Origin: Saccharospirillaceae bacterium
GTDB lineage: Bacteria > Pseudomonadota > Gammaproteobacteria > Pseudomonadales > Oceanobacteraceae
Assembly (NCBI GenBank): GCA_021208685.1
Contig: JAJOJJ010000017.1
Location: 104,654-168,653 of the forward strand
Direction: 5' to 3'
DNA length: 64,000 nucleotides
Below are positions 37,297 to 46,713 of this stretch, piece by piece. The number at the start of each line of letters is the position of its first letter. Within the stretch, counting starts at the first letter, position 1. The position numbers and the translations under genes are program-made. The notes below the pieces were generated by a model that was not told where the DNA came from, did no database searches, and saw only the letters and a list, made by a program, of their open reading frames with translations.

Positions 37297-38454
37297 ATGA
37301 AGACATCCGTCACGCTGGTTGTTTTGCTGATTATTTTCATTACCTTTTGGTTCTGGCCCAAGGCTGCAAAGCCACTGCATCTGGTGGTATTAAGTGAGCA
37401 GCAAGGCATGCTGGCCAGCCGTGATGAGGCCATCCGTTATGCGATAGACCGGGACTGGTCGGAGTGGGCGCAGCACAGCACCCTGCGCCTGAGTTATATC
37501 GACAGTTCACAGCCACAATCCGAACTGGAGAAAAGCCTGCAGACACTGGATGCTGAACAAGCGATTGATGCCTTGCTCGGCTGTGGCGATTCCGTGTGCT
37601 TACGCAAAGCAATTCCCTGGCTTACACAGCAACAGCGTTTAATTTTGTATCCTGCCAGCTCTGAGGGGGTGTGGCAGAGTTCGCTGATTGTCCATCCGGG
37701 GTTGCTGGCCAATCAGGTATTGTTACCTGCGGTATACTGGCTGCAGACACAATCAATACGGGATGTATTGATGATTGGCACCAATTCGGCGCGCTCAACC
37801 CTGCTGCTGCGCATGCTCAGCAATCATGAGAGTCTGCGCGAGCAGGAAATAACCGTCTCCCATCTGCTCTTTGATTATCCGCAGCAGTTCAATGATCTTA
37901 ATACCCTGATTATTGAAAATATGCCGGATTTACTGATATTGGATACCTGCGAGTGGTTTACTCAACGTCCTCTTCTGCTGGCATTATCTGCCCTGCCTCT
38001 TCCGGTATTGTCACTGTGCAGTGATCAGCCTGCCGATGCAATTCCGGGCATTTACAGTGTGCAGCAATTGTCTCAGGCGATAAATCCTGCTGACATCCGA
38101 AATAGCAGCGCCATTTCCCGTAATATGCATTGGCTTAACCGGCAACTGATGCTGGCGGTCAGCGAACAGGCACAATGGGATACATCATCTTTACGCGATT
38201 TTTTCAGTTACCGCAGCGGAAAAACAGAGGCTGGCAGCTTAACCACAGACCGGGAATTACGCGGCAGCTGGCTATCGGTTGCATTATTGAAATATGAAAA
38301 TGATGCATTAATACCTGTATGGAAATCCGCTCAGGATATCCGCCCACAGGTATTTCCCTCATCCGGCAGTCCCTCAACCTGGCTACATGATCTGACCATT
38401 TACTGGCGTAATGCCGGAGGCTTCTGGCGCACCGCATCGACGGAAGAACCCTGA
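37297..38454 (+). CDS. Membrane-anchored substrate-binding-like protein paired with a sensor kinase
   Basis: 385 aa with an N-terminal hydrophobic anchor or signal (residues 4-20), then a long extracytoplasmic domain. Segments such as LHLVVLSEQQGMLASRDEA and DVLMIGTNSARSTLLLRML suggest a type-I periplasmic-binding fold of the AmiC/UrtA sort. It ends at TGATG, overlapping the kinase gene by one base, so the two are co-translated. I infer that it presents a ligand to the kinase. ATG at 37297 (GGAGA upstream) is chosen over the TTG at 37291. The ligand is unknown. Confidence 0.65.
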   Translation: MKTSVTLVVLLIIFITFWFWPKAAKPLHLVVLSEQQGMLASRDEAIRYAIDRDWSEWAQHSTLRLSYIDSSQPQSELEKSLQTLDAEQAIDALLGCGDSVCLRKAIPWLTQQQRLILYPASSEGVWQSSLIVHPGLLANQVLLPAVYWLQTQSIRDVLMIGTNSARSTLLLRMLSNHESLREQEITVSHLLFDYPQQFNDLNTLIIENMPDLLILDTCEWFTQRPLLLALSALPLPVLSLCSDQPADAIPGIYSVQQLSQAINPADIRNSSAISRNMHWLNRQLMLAVSEQAQWDTSSLRDFFSYRSGKTEAGSLTTDRELRGSWLSVALLKYENDALIPVWKSAQDIRPQVFPSSGSPSTWLHDLTIYWRNAGGFWRTASTEEP

Positions 38455-40388
38455 TGGATAAAATTTCCCGCTGGTTCGCCTTCCGTTCCTTACAGGCGCG
38501 CATCATGACATGGTTTATGCTGCTCAGCCTTCTCCCGGTTCTGCTGATTGTCTGGCTGGGGCTTGGTCATGCCCAGGCACGAATGGAGTCGGAAATCATA
38601 TCCGACACGGAACAGACGGCGTTGTCGCTGGCACAGGCAATTGACAGCAATATTGAAGATATATTGGTTACCGCACGGATATTAACCCAGGCAAATGATA
38701 TCCGGCAGGCATTCTCAGATTTTGACAATGCATTTAAATCCGATGCGCTCTATTCTATGGCCTACCAGCAAGCCGAAGATAAGCACTGGCCTTACCTGTC
38801 GTTTTTCAGCGAAAAGCAGAAAATACGCGACATGCTTTTTGTGAACCGTGATGGCTTTATTGTATTTTCATCCGCGCAGAGTGATCTTTACGGGCAATCG
38901 CTATCCGCTCTTAACGATGAGTTTCCGCAGCTTGAAGCCCTGGCAAACGATACATACGCCCGAATGGATATGCGCTTCACGCTTGGACCATCCGCGGACA
39001 ATCCGGCATTTGCCGCAATTCCGGTTAAATACGATGAAAAAACGGGCATTATCATCTGGCTTCCTGAAGCCAGTCATTTTTTAAATATGTTTTCCCGGAA
39101 TATAGGCGCTGACCGTATCGTCAGCATATTTACCCATACCAATGATCAAATCCGGCCATGGCCAGATACGCAGTCAGACATCGATTCAGCTGAATTAATC
39201 CAGCTGATAACCCGCGCTTACAGCGGAGACATCATCCGCGAGCATCTGTATATCGATAATAAAGACTGGCTGATCAGCATCCGTCCGTTACCTGCGGTGA
39301 ATGGTGTCATCATGGTACAGCGGCTGAAAGAAACGGCACTTCTGCCGATCCGGCAATTGCGCTGGACAGTGATGATGGGGACAGGAATTCTGGCCATTAT
39401 TCTGATTTTGCTGGCAAGAAAAGTCAGCAATGGGGTCACTCAGCCACTCAAGCAGCTGGCCAATCAGTTTGATCGTATACGCATGGGTGAAAGAAAAGTA
39501 CATATTGACGAACAACGCCAGGATGAGCTTGGCATGCTGGCTCACCAGTTTAATCAAATGGCCAAATCATTACGGACAACACAATCTCAACTGGTGCAAT
39601 CCGAGAAAATGGCGTCAATCGGTCACCTGGCGGCTGGAATAGCCCATGAAATTAATAATCCTATGAGTATTGTTACGGCAAATTTCAATATGCTGCAGGA
39701 ATATCTCAATATTTATAATTCTCTTGCCGATCTTCTGAACCAATATATGAAAGCGTTGCAGCAAGGGTCTGAGGAAGCCATTGATTCCTGTCTTCAGGCC
39801 ATCAGAGCCTTATCAGAAGAACAAAATCTGGAATATATCGTCAGTGATGTAAATGACATTGTGAACGAATCCAGTCCCGGACTTGAACGAGTCAAAATCA
39901 TTGTTGAAAGTCTTCAGGTATTTTCGGATCTTGGGCGTCATAAACCGGTAGAGGTAGAGTTTTCACTGTTTGTTGATCATGTGTTGTCCTCACTGAATGT
40001 ACCGGCTGAACCAGCCATCAGGATTCATAAAGACATAAAAACGGCTAAACCTGTTCACATGCGCGAGGCGGAAATGCGCAAGGCGTTTATTTCTGTATTG
40101 GATAATGCGGTCAAAGCCTGCCATAACGGCGGCGATATCCGTATCATGGTACGGCAGAAGAATGCTGTTACCCTGATTGAAATCAGGGACAGCGGCGAAG
40201 GCATGGACGAACAGCATCTGGCACGTATTTTTGATCCTTTTTATACAACACGCCCGGTAGGTAATGGCCTCGGACTCGGGCTGTCGATCACCCATACCAT
40301 CATCACCGCTCACGGCGGGAATATATGGATAACCAGCCGCCCCGGAGAAGGCACCCGTGTCCGCATCAGCCTGCCCAACGTCTGTTGA
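38454..40388 (+). CDS. Membrane sensor histidine kinase (cache-type sensor, HAMP, HisKA, HATPase)
   Basis: 644 aa. TM1 at about 17-38, a periplasmic cache-like sensor to about 300, TM2 about 305-325, HAMP about 325-380 (VTQPLKQLANQFDRIRMGE), HisKA with His398 in AAGIAHEINNPMSIV, then N, G1 and G2 boxes (DSGEGMDEQHLARIFDPFYTT, GLGLGLSITHTII). This is an NtrY/PleC-type class kinase. No response regulator is adjacent; downstream genes are convergent, 4 bp away. Orphan partner. Confidence 0.88.
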   Translation: MDKISRWFAFRSLQARIMTWFMLLSLLPVLLIVWLGLGHAQARMESEIISDTEQTALSLAQAIDSNIEDILVTARILTQANDIRQAFSDFDNAFKSDALYSMAYQQAEDKHWPYLSFFSEKQKIRDMLFVNRDGFIVFSSAQSDLYGQSLSALNDEFPQLEALANDTYARMDMRFTLGPSADNPAFAAIPVKYDEKTGIIIWLPEASHFLNMFSRNIGADRIVSIFTHTNDQIRPWPDTQSDIDSAELIQLITRAYSGDIIREHLYIDNKDWLISIRPLPAVNGVIMVQRLKETALLPIRQLRWTVMMGTGILAIILILLARKVSNGVTQPLKQLANQFDRIRMGERKVHIDEQRQDELGMLAHQFNQMAKSLRTTQSQLVQSEKMASIGHLAAGIAHEINNPMSIVTANFNMLQEYLNIYNSLADLLNQYMKALQQGSEEAIDSCLQAIRALSEEQNLEYIVSDVNDIVNESSPGLERVKIIVESLQVFSDLGRHKPVEVEFSLFVDHVLSSLNVPAEPAIRIHKDIKTAKPVHMREAEMRKAFISVLDNAVKACHNGGDIRIMVRQKNAVTLIEIRDSGEGMDEQHLARIFDPFYTTRPVGNGLGLGLSITHTIITAHGGNIWITSRPGEGTRVRISLPNVC

Positions 40389-40392
40389 TGCA

Positions 40393-40869
40393 TCACCAGA
40401 AATTATTATGTAATGCCGCGCCTTCGTCTTCCATGACCGGACCAATCACTGTCACCTGACGCTGGCCGGATTCAAATACCACACGGCAGGGTAAATCAAG
40501 GGTCGGGTTTTCCGGATGATTACCGGTAATCTGTTTCAGCCGCTGTTCGCTCAGGCTATAGACCACGCGGCCAAGACCTGCCCAGTAAGCGGCACCCGCG
40601 CACATAGCGCAGGGTTCTGCTGAAACATACATAGTGCATTTAGCCAGAAAATCGGGGCGGTATTCCTGGCTGGCGCGGGTCATTAATACCCGCTCAGCAT
40701 GGCCGGTCATATCCAGTTTTGGCAGGTAGGCATTTACCTGCTCCAGCAGAATATTGCCATTATCGTCCACCAGCAGCGCCGCAAAGGGATGAATGCCCTG
40801 CTCGCGCGCCTGCGCCGCCAGTTCAAAGCAGCGGCGCATAAATGCCTGATCCTGTTCATTCAGTTGCAT
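40393..40869 (-). CDS. Zinc-dependent nucleoside/nucleobase deaminase (CDA fold)
   Basis: 158 aa of the cytidine/guanine-deaminase superfamily: HAE at GHAERVLM near residue 55 (zinc ligand and proton shuttle) and PCAMCAG near 86-91 (two zinc Cys). The broad nucleoside-deaminase type is clear; the substrate (guanine, cytosine, adenosine in tRNA) is not. Its place as last gene in an ABC-uptake and oxygenase cluster suggests a ring deaminase for an imported N-heterocycle. It is not TadA by length alone, but close paralogs exist. Confidence 0.85.
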   Translation of the reverse strand: MQLNEQDQAFMRRCFELAAQAREQGIHPFAALLVDDNGNILLEQVNAYLPKLDMTGHAERVLMTRASQEYRPDFLAKCTMYVSAEPCAMCAGAAYWAGLGRVVYSLSEQRLKQITGNHPENPTLDLPCRVVFESGQRQVTVIGPVMEDEGAALHNNFW

Positions 40870-40901
40870 AACACGGTGTACCTTATTTTACGGATTGTCT
40901 G

Positions 40902-41723
40902 TCAGCGCTTGTTTTTCGGAATGCTCCACGGATACAGCCACTGCTGCGCCCACTGCACACTTTTGAACAGCACGAGGCTCACCACGGCAAGAAATATTAA
41001 TCCGGCAAAGGCCTGTGGAATTTTAAAGAATGAGGTCGAAAACTGAATAAAGTAACCGAGGCCTTTTTCTGCAGCCACAAACTCGGCCACCACCGCACCG
41101 ATAATCGCCAGGGTAATGGATACCTTAAGACCGCTGAAAATATGCGGAATGGCATAGGGAATGCGGATCTGCCAGGTTTCGCGATAACGCGGAGCGCGTA
41201 ACGATTTGCTCAGTTCAATCAGTTCTTCCGGTGTTTCCAGCATGCCGGTTGCGGTAGAAACCACCAGCGGGAAAAAGGTAATCAGGCAGGTAATTAATAC
41301 CCGCGACATATCACCGGTACCCATCAGGACAATAATCAGTGGCGCGACGGCGACCACCGGAGTGGACTGAATCACGACCAGTGCAGGATAAATAGTGCGC
41401 GATAAAAACTCAGAACGAACCATGGCAATGGCCAGTGGAATACTGATGCAGATCGACAGGGCAAAGCCCATTAACGCAACCCGCAGCGTTGCCCACAAAT
41501 GCTCCAGCCAGCGGCTGAATTCGACGTCGAAAAAGGCATTCACAATGGATAGCGGCGACGGCAGGATATACACCGGCACTTTACCAACGCGGCAGACCAG
41601 CTCCCACAGAACCACAAAGGCAATAAAGAATAATGCCGAGGCATAATTCAGTAACCACTGACGAATCGCCGGGGCTCTTGTATCAGAAAGCGCTGTTTTA
41701 TTAGACATGGACTTCTGGCTCAT
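40902..41723 (-). CDS. ABC transporter permease, SsuC/NMT1-associated family
   Basis: 273-aa inner-membrane protein with about six spans. EAA-type loop near LRAPRYRETWQIRIPYAIPHIFSGLKVS. It overlaps the ATPase gene by 23 bp if the ATG at 41723 is used; a second ATG at 41708 is possible. Partner of the ATPase and binding protein below. Similar permeases serve sulfonates, nitrate, thiamine precursors and riboflavin. Confidence 0.9.
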   Translation of the reverse strand: MSQKSMSNKTALSDTRAPAIRQWLLNYASALFFIAFVVLWELVCRVGKVPVYILPSPLSIVNAFFDVEFSRWLEHLWATLRVALMGFALSICISIPLAIAMVRSEFLSRTIYPALVVIQSTPVVAVAPLIIVLMGTGDMSRVLITCLITFFPLVVSTATGMLETPEELIELSKSLRAPRYRETWQIRIPYAIPHIFSGLKVSITLAIIGAVVAEFVAAEKGLGYFIQFSTSFFKIPQAFAGLIFLAVVSLVLFKSVQWAQQWLYPWSIPKNKR

Positions 41724-42486
41724 AAATATGTTTCCTGATGCGTGCCGTCAGTTCAGCGAAACGCGGGCTGTTAATGGTGGCTGCGCTGCGTGGCCGCGGA
41801 ATATCGATCTCAATTAAATCCAGCACCGTGCCAGGTCGCTGGCTCATCACCAGCACGCGGTCAGACAGCAATACGGCTTCTGAAATCGAGTGAGTAATAA
41901 ACAGTACGGTTTTAGGGTGCTCCGTCCAGATATTCAGCAGATCAAACCCGATCTGTTCACGGGTCATGGCGTCGAGCGCAGAAAATGGCTCGTCCATTAA
42001 TAAAATATCCGGGTTTAATAATAATGCCCGCACAATACCGACACGCTGCTGCATACCACCGGATAATTCATCTGGCATACGTGCCGAAAACTGTGCCAAC
42101 CCGGCCATCGCCAGCAGCTCTTCGGCGCGGGTTTTATCGGCAGCCGTTACCAATCCGTATTTATGTTTCAGCGGAAATAACACGTTGTCGCGCACCGTCA
42201 GCCAGGGCAATAACGTCGGTTTCTGAAACACAATGCCGACATCATCACGCGGCTCGGTAACCTGACGATCGAATACACTGACTTTGCCTTCGCTTGGAAT
42301 CAGCAGACCGGCAACCATACGCAGCAGAGTCGATTTACCACAGCCGGATGGCCCCACCACCGCCACGAATTCGTGGCGATGAATTTCAAGGTCAATCTGC
42401 TGTACGGCCATGTTGCCGGCGGTTGGGTCATAACAATGCCCAACCTGTTCCATGCGCACAAAGGCACGTTCAGACGCTTTGGTCAT
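41701..42486 (-). CDS. ABC transporter ATPase, SsuB/TauB type
   Basis: 261 aa. Walker A GPSGCGKST at about residue 47, signature LSGGMQQRVGIVRALLLNPDILLMDEPFSALD, H-switch in VLFITHSISEAVLLSDR. The frame extends upstream to 42513, but Met10 at 42486 has GGAG before it, and with that start the gene begins 1 bp after the binding-protein stop. Part of the uptake system. Confidence 0.92.
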   Translation of the reverse strand: MTKASERAFVRMEQVGHCYDPTAGNMAVQQIDLEIHRHEFVAVVGPSGCGKSTLLRMVAGLLIPSEGKVSVFDRQVTEPRDDVGIVFQKPTLLPWLTVRDNVLFPLKHKYGLVTAADKTRAEELLAMAGLAQFSARMPDELSGGMQQRVGIVRALLLNPDILLMDEPFSALDAMTREQIGFDLLNIWTEHPKTVLFITHSISEAVLLSDRVLVMSQRPGTVLDLIEIDIPRPRSAATINSPRFAELTARIRKHIYEPEVHV

Positions 42487-42487
42487 A

Positions 42488-43495
42488 TTACTTTTGCTCC
42501 GGCATAAAACCACGGTTAACAGCCATTTCCGGGTCCATCGCGTCCGCCGCCAGATTATTGGCCTGCGATACCCATTTCCAGGTTAACGCTGTCCGCTCTG
42601 GTGTCAGGGCACCCAATCCGTCTTTGCTGGTCACTTCGTTATACACCAGACCGTTAATACTGCGGATTTGTGCAGCCGCGACGGCGGCGTCCACTTCCGG
42701 CACCATGGCGTGAATATCCGCACCGGCTTTATCCGGATTGGCGTAGGTGAACTGCACCGCTTTGGCGAAAGCTTTAACAAAACGTCTGGCAACGTCCGGA
42801 CGCTCGCTGAGGAATTTATCGGCGGCCAGTAACGATGAGCTGTATAAATCCAGACCAGCGTCTGTCCATGGAATAACGCGCAGGGTTTTTCCGGCTTCAG
42901 CCGCTTGTTTTTCGTATAGCGCCACGTTGGTTACCCAGGCGATAATGCCTTCGATATTGCCGGTCATCAGCATCGGGCTTAACGCACCCGGATCGGATTT
43001 CACCAGGGTTACACTGTCAGCCGCCATGCCATTTTCTTTTAATACCAACGGTAAAAAAGCGTTGGATGAGGTAAAGGGAGATGTCGCAATTTTTTTACCG
43101 GCAACGTCTTTAAGGCTTTTAATCGAACTGCCCTCAAGCGTAAAAAATGCATGGGGGGCCTGAGAGAAATACGACATCACAGCGGATACCGGTACGCCAT
43201 CAATTGCTTTGGCTGCCATTAAGGCACCAATATCGGCAGTGCCCACATCCGACTGACCCGTCGCCATTTTGGTCACGGCATCGGTTGAGCCACGGCCACT
43301 GGCGATTTTTACGTCAAGATCTTCAGCGGCAAAAAAGCCCTGCTGAATACCGACATACACGGGTGCTTTATCACCACCGGGCAACCAGTCGAGCTGGAAC
43401 GTCACTTTATCTGCCGCCAGCGTCATGGCCGAGCAGCTCAGTGCTGCCGCCAGAGCGGTGACCTGTAATAAAGGTTTGGTCAGTTTTTTTAACAT
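42488..43495 (-). CDS. NMT1/THI5-like ABC substrate-binding protein
   Basis: 335-aa periplasmic protein: signal peptide (MLKKLTKPLLQVTALAAALSCSAMTLA), then FQLDWLPGGDKAPVYVGIQQGFF, the NMT1 fold start, and GRGSTDAVTKMATGQSDVG. Such proteins bind thiamine pyrimidine, taurine, nitrate or aromatic anions. SD AGGAG at 9 bp. The neighbours (dioxygenase, hydrolase, deaminase) point to a nitrogen-containing organic, but the ligand is not evident. Confidence 0.9.
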   Translation of the reverse strand: MLKKLTKPLLQVTALAAALSCSAMTLAADKVTFQLDWLPGGDKAPVYVGIQQGFFAAEDLDVKIASGRGSTDAVTKMATGQSDVGTADIGALMAAKAIDGVPVSAVMSYFSQAPHAFFTLEGSSIKSLKDVAGKKIATSPFTSSNAFLPLVLKENGMAADSVTLVKSDPGALSPMLMTGNIEGIIAWVTNVALYEKQAAEAGKTLRVIPWTDAGLDLYSSSLLAADKFLSERPDVARRFVKAFAKAVQFTYANPDKAGADIHAMVPEVDAAVAAAQIRSINGLVYNEVTSKDGLGALTPERTALTWKWVSQANNLAADAMDPEMAVNRGFMPEQK

Positions 43496-43599
43496 GGTCT
43501 TCTCCTGATGTTTAAGTCGTTTATCCGGTGCTGAATTTTCTGATCAACCGGACAGGTTTTATTCTCTGTCAGCAATAACCGTACCCGCGTGTGGATTTA

Positions 43600-44412
43600 T
43601 TATTCATCCCTCCACACTTGCCCTGCTGAAGCGCCCAGCGGCGGGGCAAGGCTGTGCAAAAATGGCTCAAGCGCCTGAATGACGGCATCCGGCATGCTTA
43701 CTTGTGGTGCATGCCCACTAATAAGTGACTCAATATGGGCACCAGGGACTAACTCCTGCATCGCCCGCTGCAACGGCAACACCACCGAACGATCAAGCGT
43801 GGCCTCGATATACAAACGCGGAATCCGTCCGGCACGTTCGGCACTCCACTCGGCCACCAGCGCCCGGCCACCTTCCGGCTGTGCGCTTAAACGCACGGCG
43901 GCGGCCATGGCATCGCTGTCATTCAGGTCCTGAAAAAAGATTTCACGCGCGGCAAACGGCGGCACCCGGCTCAGTGTGCGGGCCGTGTTCCACAATAAAT
44001 AAGGGCCGATGCCCGCCACCTGCGGATGCTGGTGCTGCAAACGGCGGATTAATTCGGCAAAGCCCATTCCGGAGGGCAGCATCATGCCGGCGATGTACAC
44101 CACGCCGGCGATACGTTCAGGCATGGCTTCGGCCAGTGCAGTGGCGATCACCCCGGCACCGGAATGAGCGATCACAACCCAGGGAGCATCGCTGCTGGTC
44201 GTAGTGCGGACGCTGGCAATACAGGCCTGCAGATGCTGTAAATACAGATCCAGACTTACCTGTTCTGGCGGCGTCTGATCCTGTCCATTGCCAGGCAGAT
44301 CAACTGCGCAGGTGGCGTAACCTCGCGCCTGCAGCCGGGGCTGCAACTGATCCCACACCCAGCTGCCTGCCCAGGCACCGTGAACCAGCAGCACATTGAG
44401 CGATGGTTTCAT
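43600..44412 (-). CDS. Alpha/beta hydrolase (methyl-esterase-like)
   Basis: 270 aa. Fold starts LLVHGAWAGSWVWDQLQPRL, nucleophile elbow IAHSGAGVIA (GxSxG-like, Ser at about 92), catalytic His near GHAPQVSMP. The sequence resembles the MES/salicylate methyl-esterase branch. Overlaps the oxygenase gene by 4 bp (ATGA), so they are co-translated. Probably acts on an ester or amide formed in the pathway; the substrate is unknown. Confidence 0.82.
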   Translation of the reverse strand: MKPSLNVLLVHGAWAGSWVWDQLQPRLQARGYATCAVDLPGNGQDQTPPEQVSLDLYLQHLQACIASVRTTTSSDAPWVVIAHSGAGVIATALAEAMPERIAGVVYIAGMMLPSGMGFAELIRRLQHQHPQVAGIGPYLLWNTARTLSRVPPFAAREIFFQDLNDSDAMAAAVRLSAQPEGGRALVAEWSAERAGRIPRLYIEATLDRSVVLPLQRAMQELVPGAHIESLISGHAPQVSMPDAVIQALEPFLHSLAPPLGASAGQVWRDE

Positions 44413-45464
44413 GGCTGCGACTCCGCGATGTCCTGCGCCGCCAATGGCCGCTGGCGGTACGTGCGGCGATACATTTCACGGTAATGCTGTTCGACGGTGG
44501 TGGCTTCATAGCGCGGAGTTTCACCCGCCGCGCAACAACCCGGCAGACATTCGACCCGGTGGTCGGCGTTACCGCTGTAAAAGAAGGGTATGGAATAACG
44601 TTCGCGCCCGGAGCGGTTAATCACCCGGTGCAGGGTTGAGCGGTACAGGTCGTTGGTCCAGCGCGCAACCATATCGCCGATATTGATGATGTAGGTGCCC
44701 GCCTGCGGCGCGATATCCAGCCAGCATTGATCCTGCTCACTCCAGACCTGCAGACCGCCAGCATCGTCCTGCAATAACAGCGTCAGACCGCCAAAATCGG
44801 TGTGCGCACCGGCACCACGCTGATTAGCCGCCGCATCGACCGGCTGCGGCGGATAATGCAGCAGGCGCAGCGTGGTCAGAGGCTCGTGGCAAAAATCATC
44901 GAAATGGTTTTCCGGCAGATTCAATGACAACGCCAGGCCGCGCATCAGCCGTTCCGCCAGTTCAGTGATCTGCTGCAGATAGCTTTCCATTAATGGCCGG
45001 AATTGCGGCAACTGAGTGGGCCAGACATTCGGCCCATGATTGAATTTTCCCGCCAGCACCTGTGGATGATCCGCCGCCAGATCCCGCCCCATGTAATAGC
45101 CTTCTTTCAGATCGGGCGGGCTGCCTGGCTGCAACTGCTGATTGCCCAGTGGCTCATAACCACGGTTGGCCAGCGACAACGATTTATCCAGCCTGCGCTT
45201 TTCTGCGTCGGGCAGGGCGAACAACGCTTCAGCCTGAGCGAATATCCGCTGTTGTAAGTGCTCACTGATGCCATGATTGCAGATCACAAAAAAGCCGTTA
45301 TCGACACAGGCGGCACGTATCTGAGCCGCCACGGCCGCCCGTGCCTGCGGATCATCACTGCGTAACGGGGCAACGTCGATCAGTGCAAGACGGCCGGGCC
45401 GGACCGGGCGCGAGGTAAGAACATCCCCGGCATGCTGACGACGGCTGTGCAGATTGGCTGACAT
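44409..45464 (-). CDS. 2-Oxoglutarate/Fe(II)-dependent dioxygenase, isopenicillin-N-synthase family
   Basis: 351 aa. N-terminal DIOX_N-like segment (GRLALIDVAPL, GFFVICNHGI), iron triad HTDFGG (His-x-Asp) around residue 225 and His in STLHRVINRSGRERYSIPFFY, whose Arg/Ser bind 2-oxoglutarate. Start at 45464 has GGAGA before the ATG; a longer frame reaches 45581. It hydroxylates or oxidises an unknown substrate. Its linkage to a hydrolase, an NMT1 transporter and a deaminase defines an uncharacterised catabolic operon. Confidence 0.87.
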   Translation of the reverse strand: MSANLHSRRQHAGDVLTSRPVRPGRLALIDVAPLRSDDPQARAAVAAQIRAACVDNGFFVICNHGISEHLQQRIFAQAEALFALPDAEKRRLDKSLSLANRGYEPLGNQQLQPGSPPDLKEGYYMGRDLAADHPQVLAGKFNHGPNVWPTQLPQFRPLMESYLQQITELAERLMRGLALSLNLPENHFDDFCHEPLTTLRLLHYPPQPVDAAANQRGAGAHTDFGGLTLLLQDDAGGLQVWSEQDQCWLDIAPQAGTYIINIGDMVARWTNDLYRSTLHRVINRSGRERYSIPFFYSGNADHRVECLPGCCAAGETPRYEATTVEQHYREMYRRTYRQRPLAAQDIAESQP

Positions 45465-45587
45465 ACTTTCTCCGGATAACCGCCACTGGGGCGGACGGTG
45501 GAAACGGTCGCCAGTATTGGTCAGCCACGGCGTACACCAAAGAACAGAATTTCGCTCAGCCCGCTGCCATTCCGGCATCATCCGGCG

Positions 45588-46559
45588 TTATAAAATCAGC
45601 GTATGACCGCTGCTTTGCGCCTGCTCCTGCTCTTGCTCCTGTTGTTCGCGCCGGGCAATTTCATCCACCAGCATGCGCGCAAAAGCATCCACCGCCACCG
45701 GTAATGAACGCTGGCTGCGGGTATACAAACCCAGGTCGCTCAGCACCGGCTGGTTATGCACCAGCGGCACATGCACCAACTGCCCGCGACGCAGCTCATC
45801 CTCAATACCAATGCGGGTCTGGAAAGCGATGCCGACACCGCGCAAGGCCAGTTTTTTCGCCAGCTCCACCGAACTGGTCTCTACCACCGCCCGTCCCCAT
45901 TGCGGGCTTTGGTTCATCGCCGGACGCAGTAAATGCGCGATGGATAAAGCTTCTTTGGCCAGAATCAGCGGATGCGCGGCACAGGTAGCAAAGCTCAGAC
46001 GCCGGTGCCGGGCGAGCGGGTGATCGGGCAGCATGATGGCGCCCAGATGAAAGTGACCACGCACTAACTGGTGCAGATCGTTGTCGCGCTGCAGGGCAAA
46101 CGCCAGCCCCAGATCGGCATTGCCGCTGCTGATCTGTGCGGCAATCGCCGTTGAGCCCAGACTGGAGACGCCGACCGATACATTGGGGTAGAGCGCACGC
46201 ATACGCTCGATGACCGCTGGCAGCAGATCCACCGTGACGCCTTCCACCGTAGCAATTTCAACATGACCGCTGCGTAATCCCTGCAGGGCATCCAGCTCTG
46301 AACTGACACGCTCGGTATCCTGCATCACCGCAATCACATGACGGGTAAACACCTCACCGGCGGGGGTCAGGCGCAAACCGGAGGGCAGACGCTCAAACAG
46401 CGGCGCCCCCAGCTCTTCTTCCAGTTTGAGAATCTGGCGATTCACCGCCGATGAGGCCACGTTAAGACTGCGCGCTGCTTCGCGGAACGAGCCGCAGCGG
46501 CGAACTTTATCGAAGTAGGCAATGGCCGGAGCATGGATGCGTAACTTACGGGCTTTCAT
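45588..46559 (-). CDS. LysR-family transcriptional regulator
   Basis: 323 aa: winged-helix-turn-helix at about residues 10-65 (FREAARSLNVASSAVNRQILKLEEELGAPLFERL), effector-binding domain from 95 on. The C-terminus is a Glu/Gln repeat (about 310-318) encoded by a short DNA repeat near 45618-45645. It lies just upstream of and co-directional with the oxygenase cluster, rather than divergent, and likely regulates that cluster. Inducer unknown. Confidence 0.9.
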   Translation of the reverse strand: MKARKLRIHAPAIAYFDKVRRCGSFREAARSLNVASSAVNRQILKLEEELGAPLFERLPSGLRLTPAGEVFTRHVIAVMQDTERVSSELDALQGLRSGHVEIATVEGVTVDLLPAVIERMRALYPNVSVGVSSLGSTAIAAQISSGNADLGLAFALQRDNDLHQLVRGHFHLGAIMLPDHPLARHRRLSFATCAAHPLILAKEALSIAHLLRPAMNQSPQWGRAVVETSSVELAKKLALRGVGIAFQTRIGIEDELRRGQLVHVPLVHNQPVLSDLGLYTRSQRSLPVAVDAFARMLVDEIARREQQEQEQEQAQSSGHTLIL

Positions 46560-46661
46560 AACACTCTCCGCACATTCAATTGCAGAGGTGCAGCAAGCGA
46601 CAGGCCAGCGCGGACAAAGCCGACCATTGACCGCTTTGTCAGCTGCTTACATCACCGACAA

Positions 46662-46689
46662 AATAAAGGCCTCCGATGAGGCCTTTATT
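46662..46689 (-). terminator. Terminator after pilU
   Basis: Perfect 12-bp inverted repeat AATAAAGGCCTC / GAGGCCTTTATT with loop CGAT, 25 bp beyond the pilU stop. On the minus strand it ends with TTTATTTTGT. Confidence 0.8.
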
Positions 46690-46713
46690 CATAACGTCCG
46701 GTACCTGCAGAGA

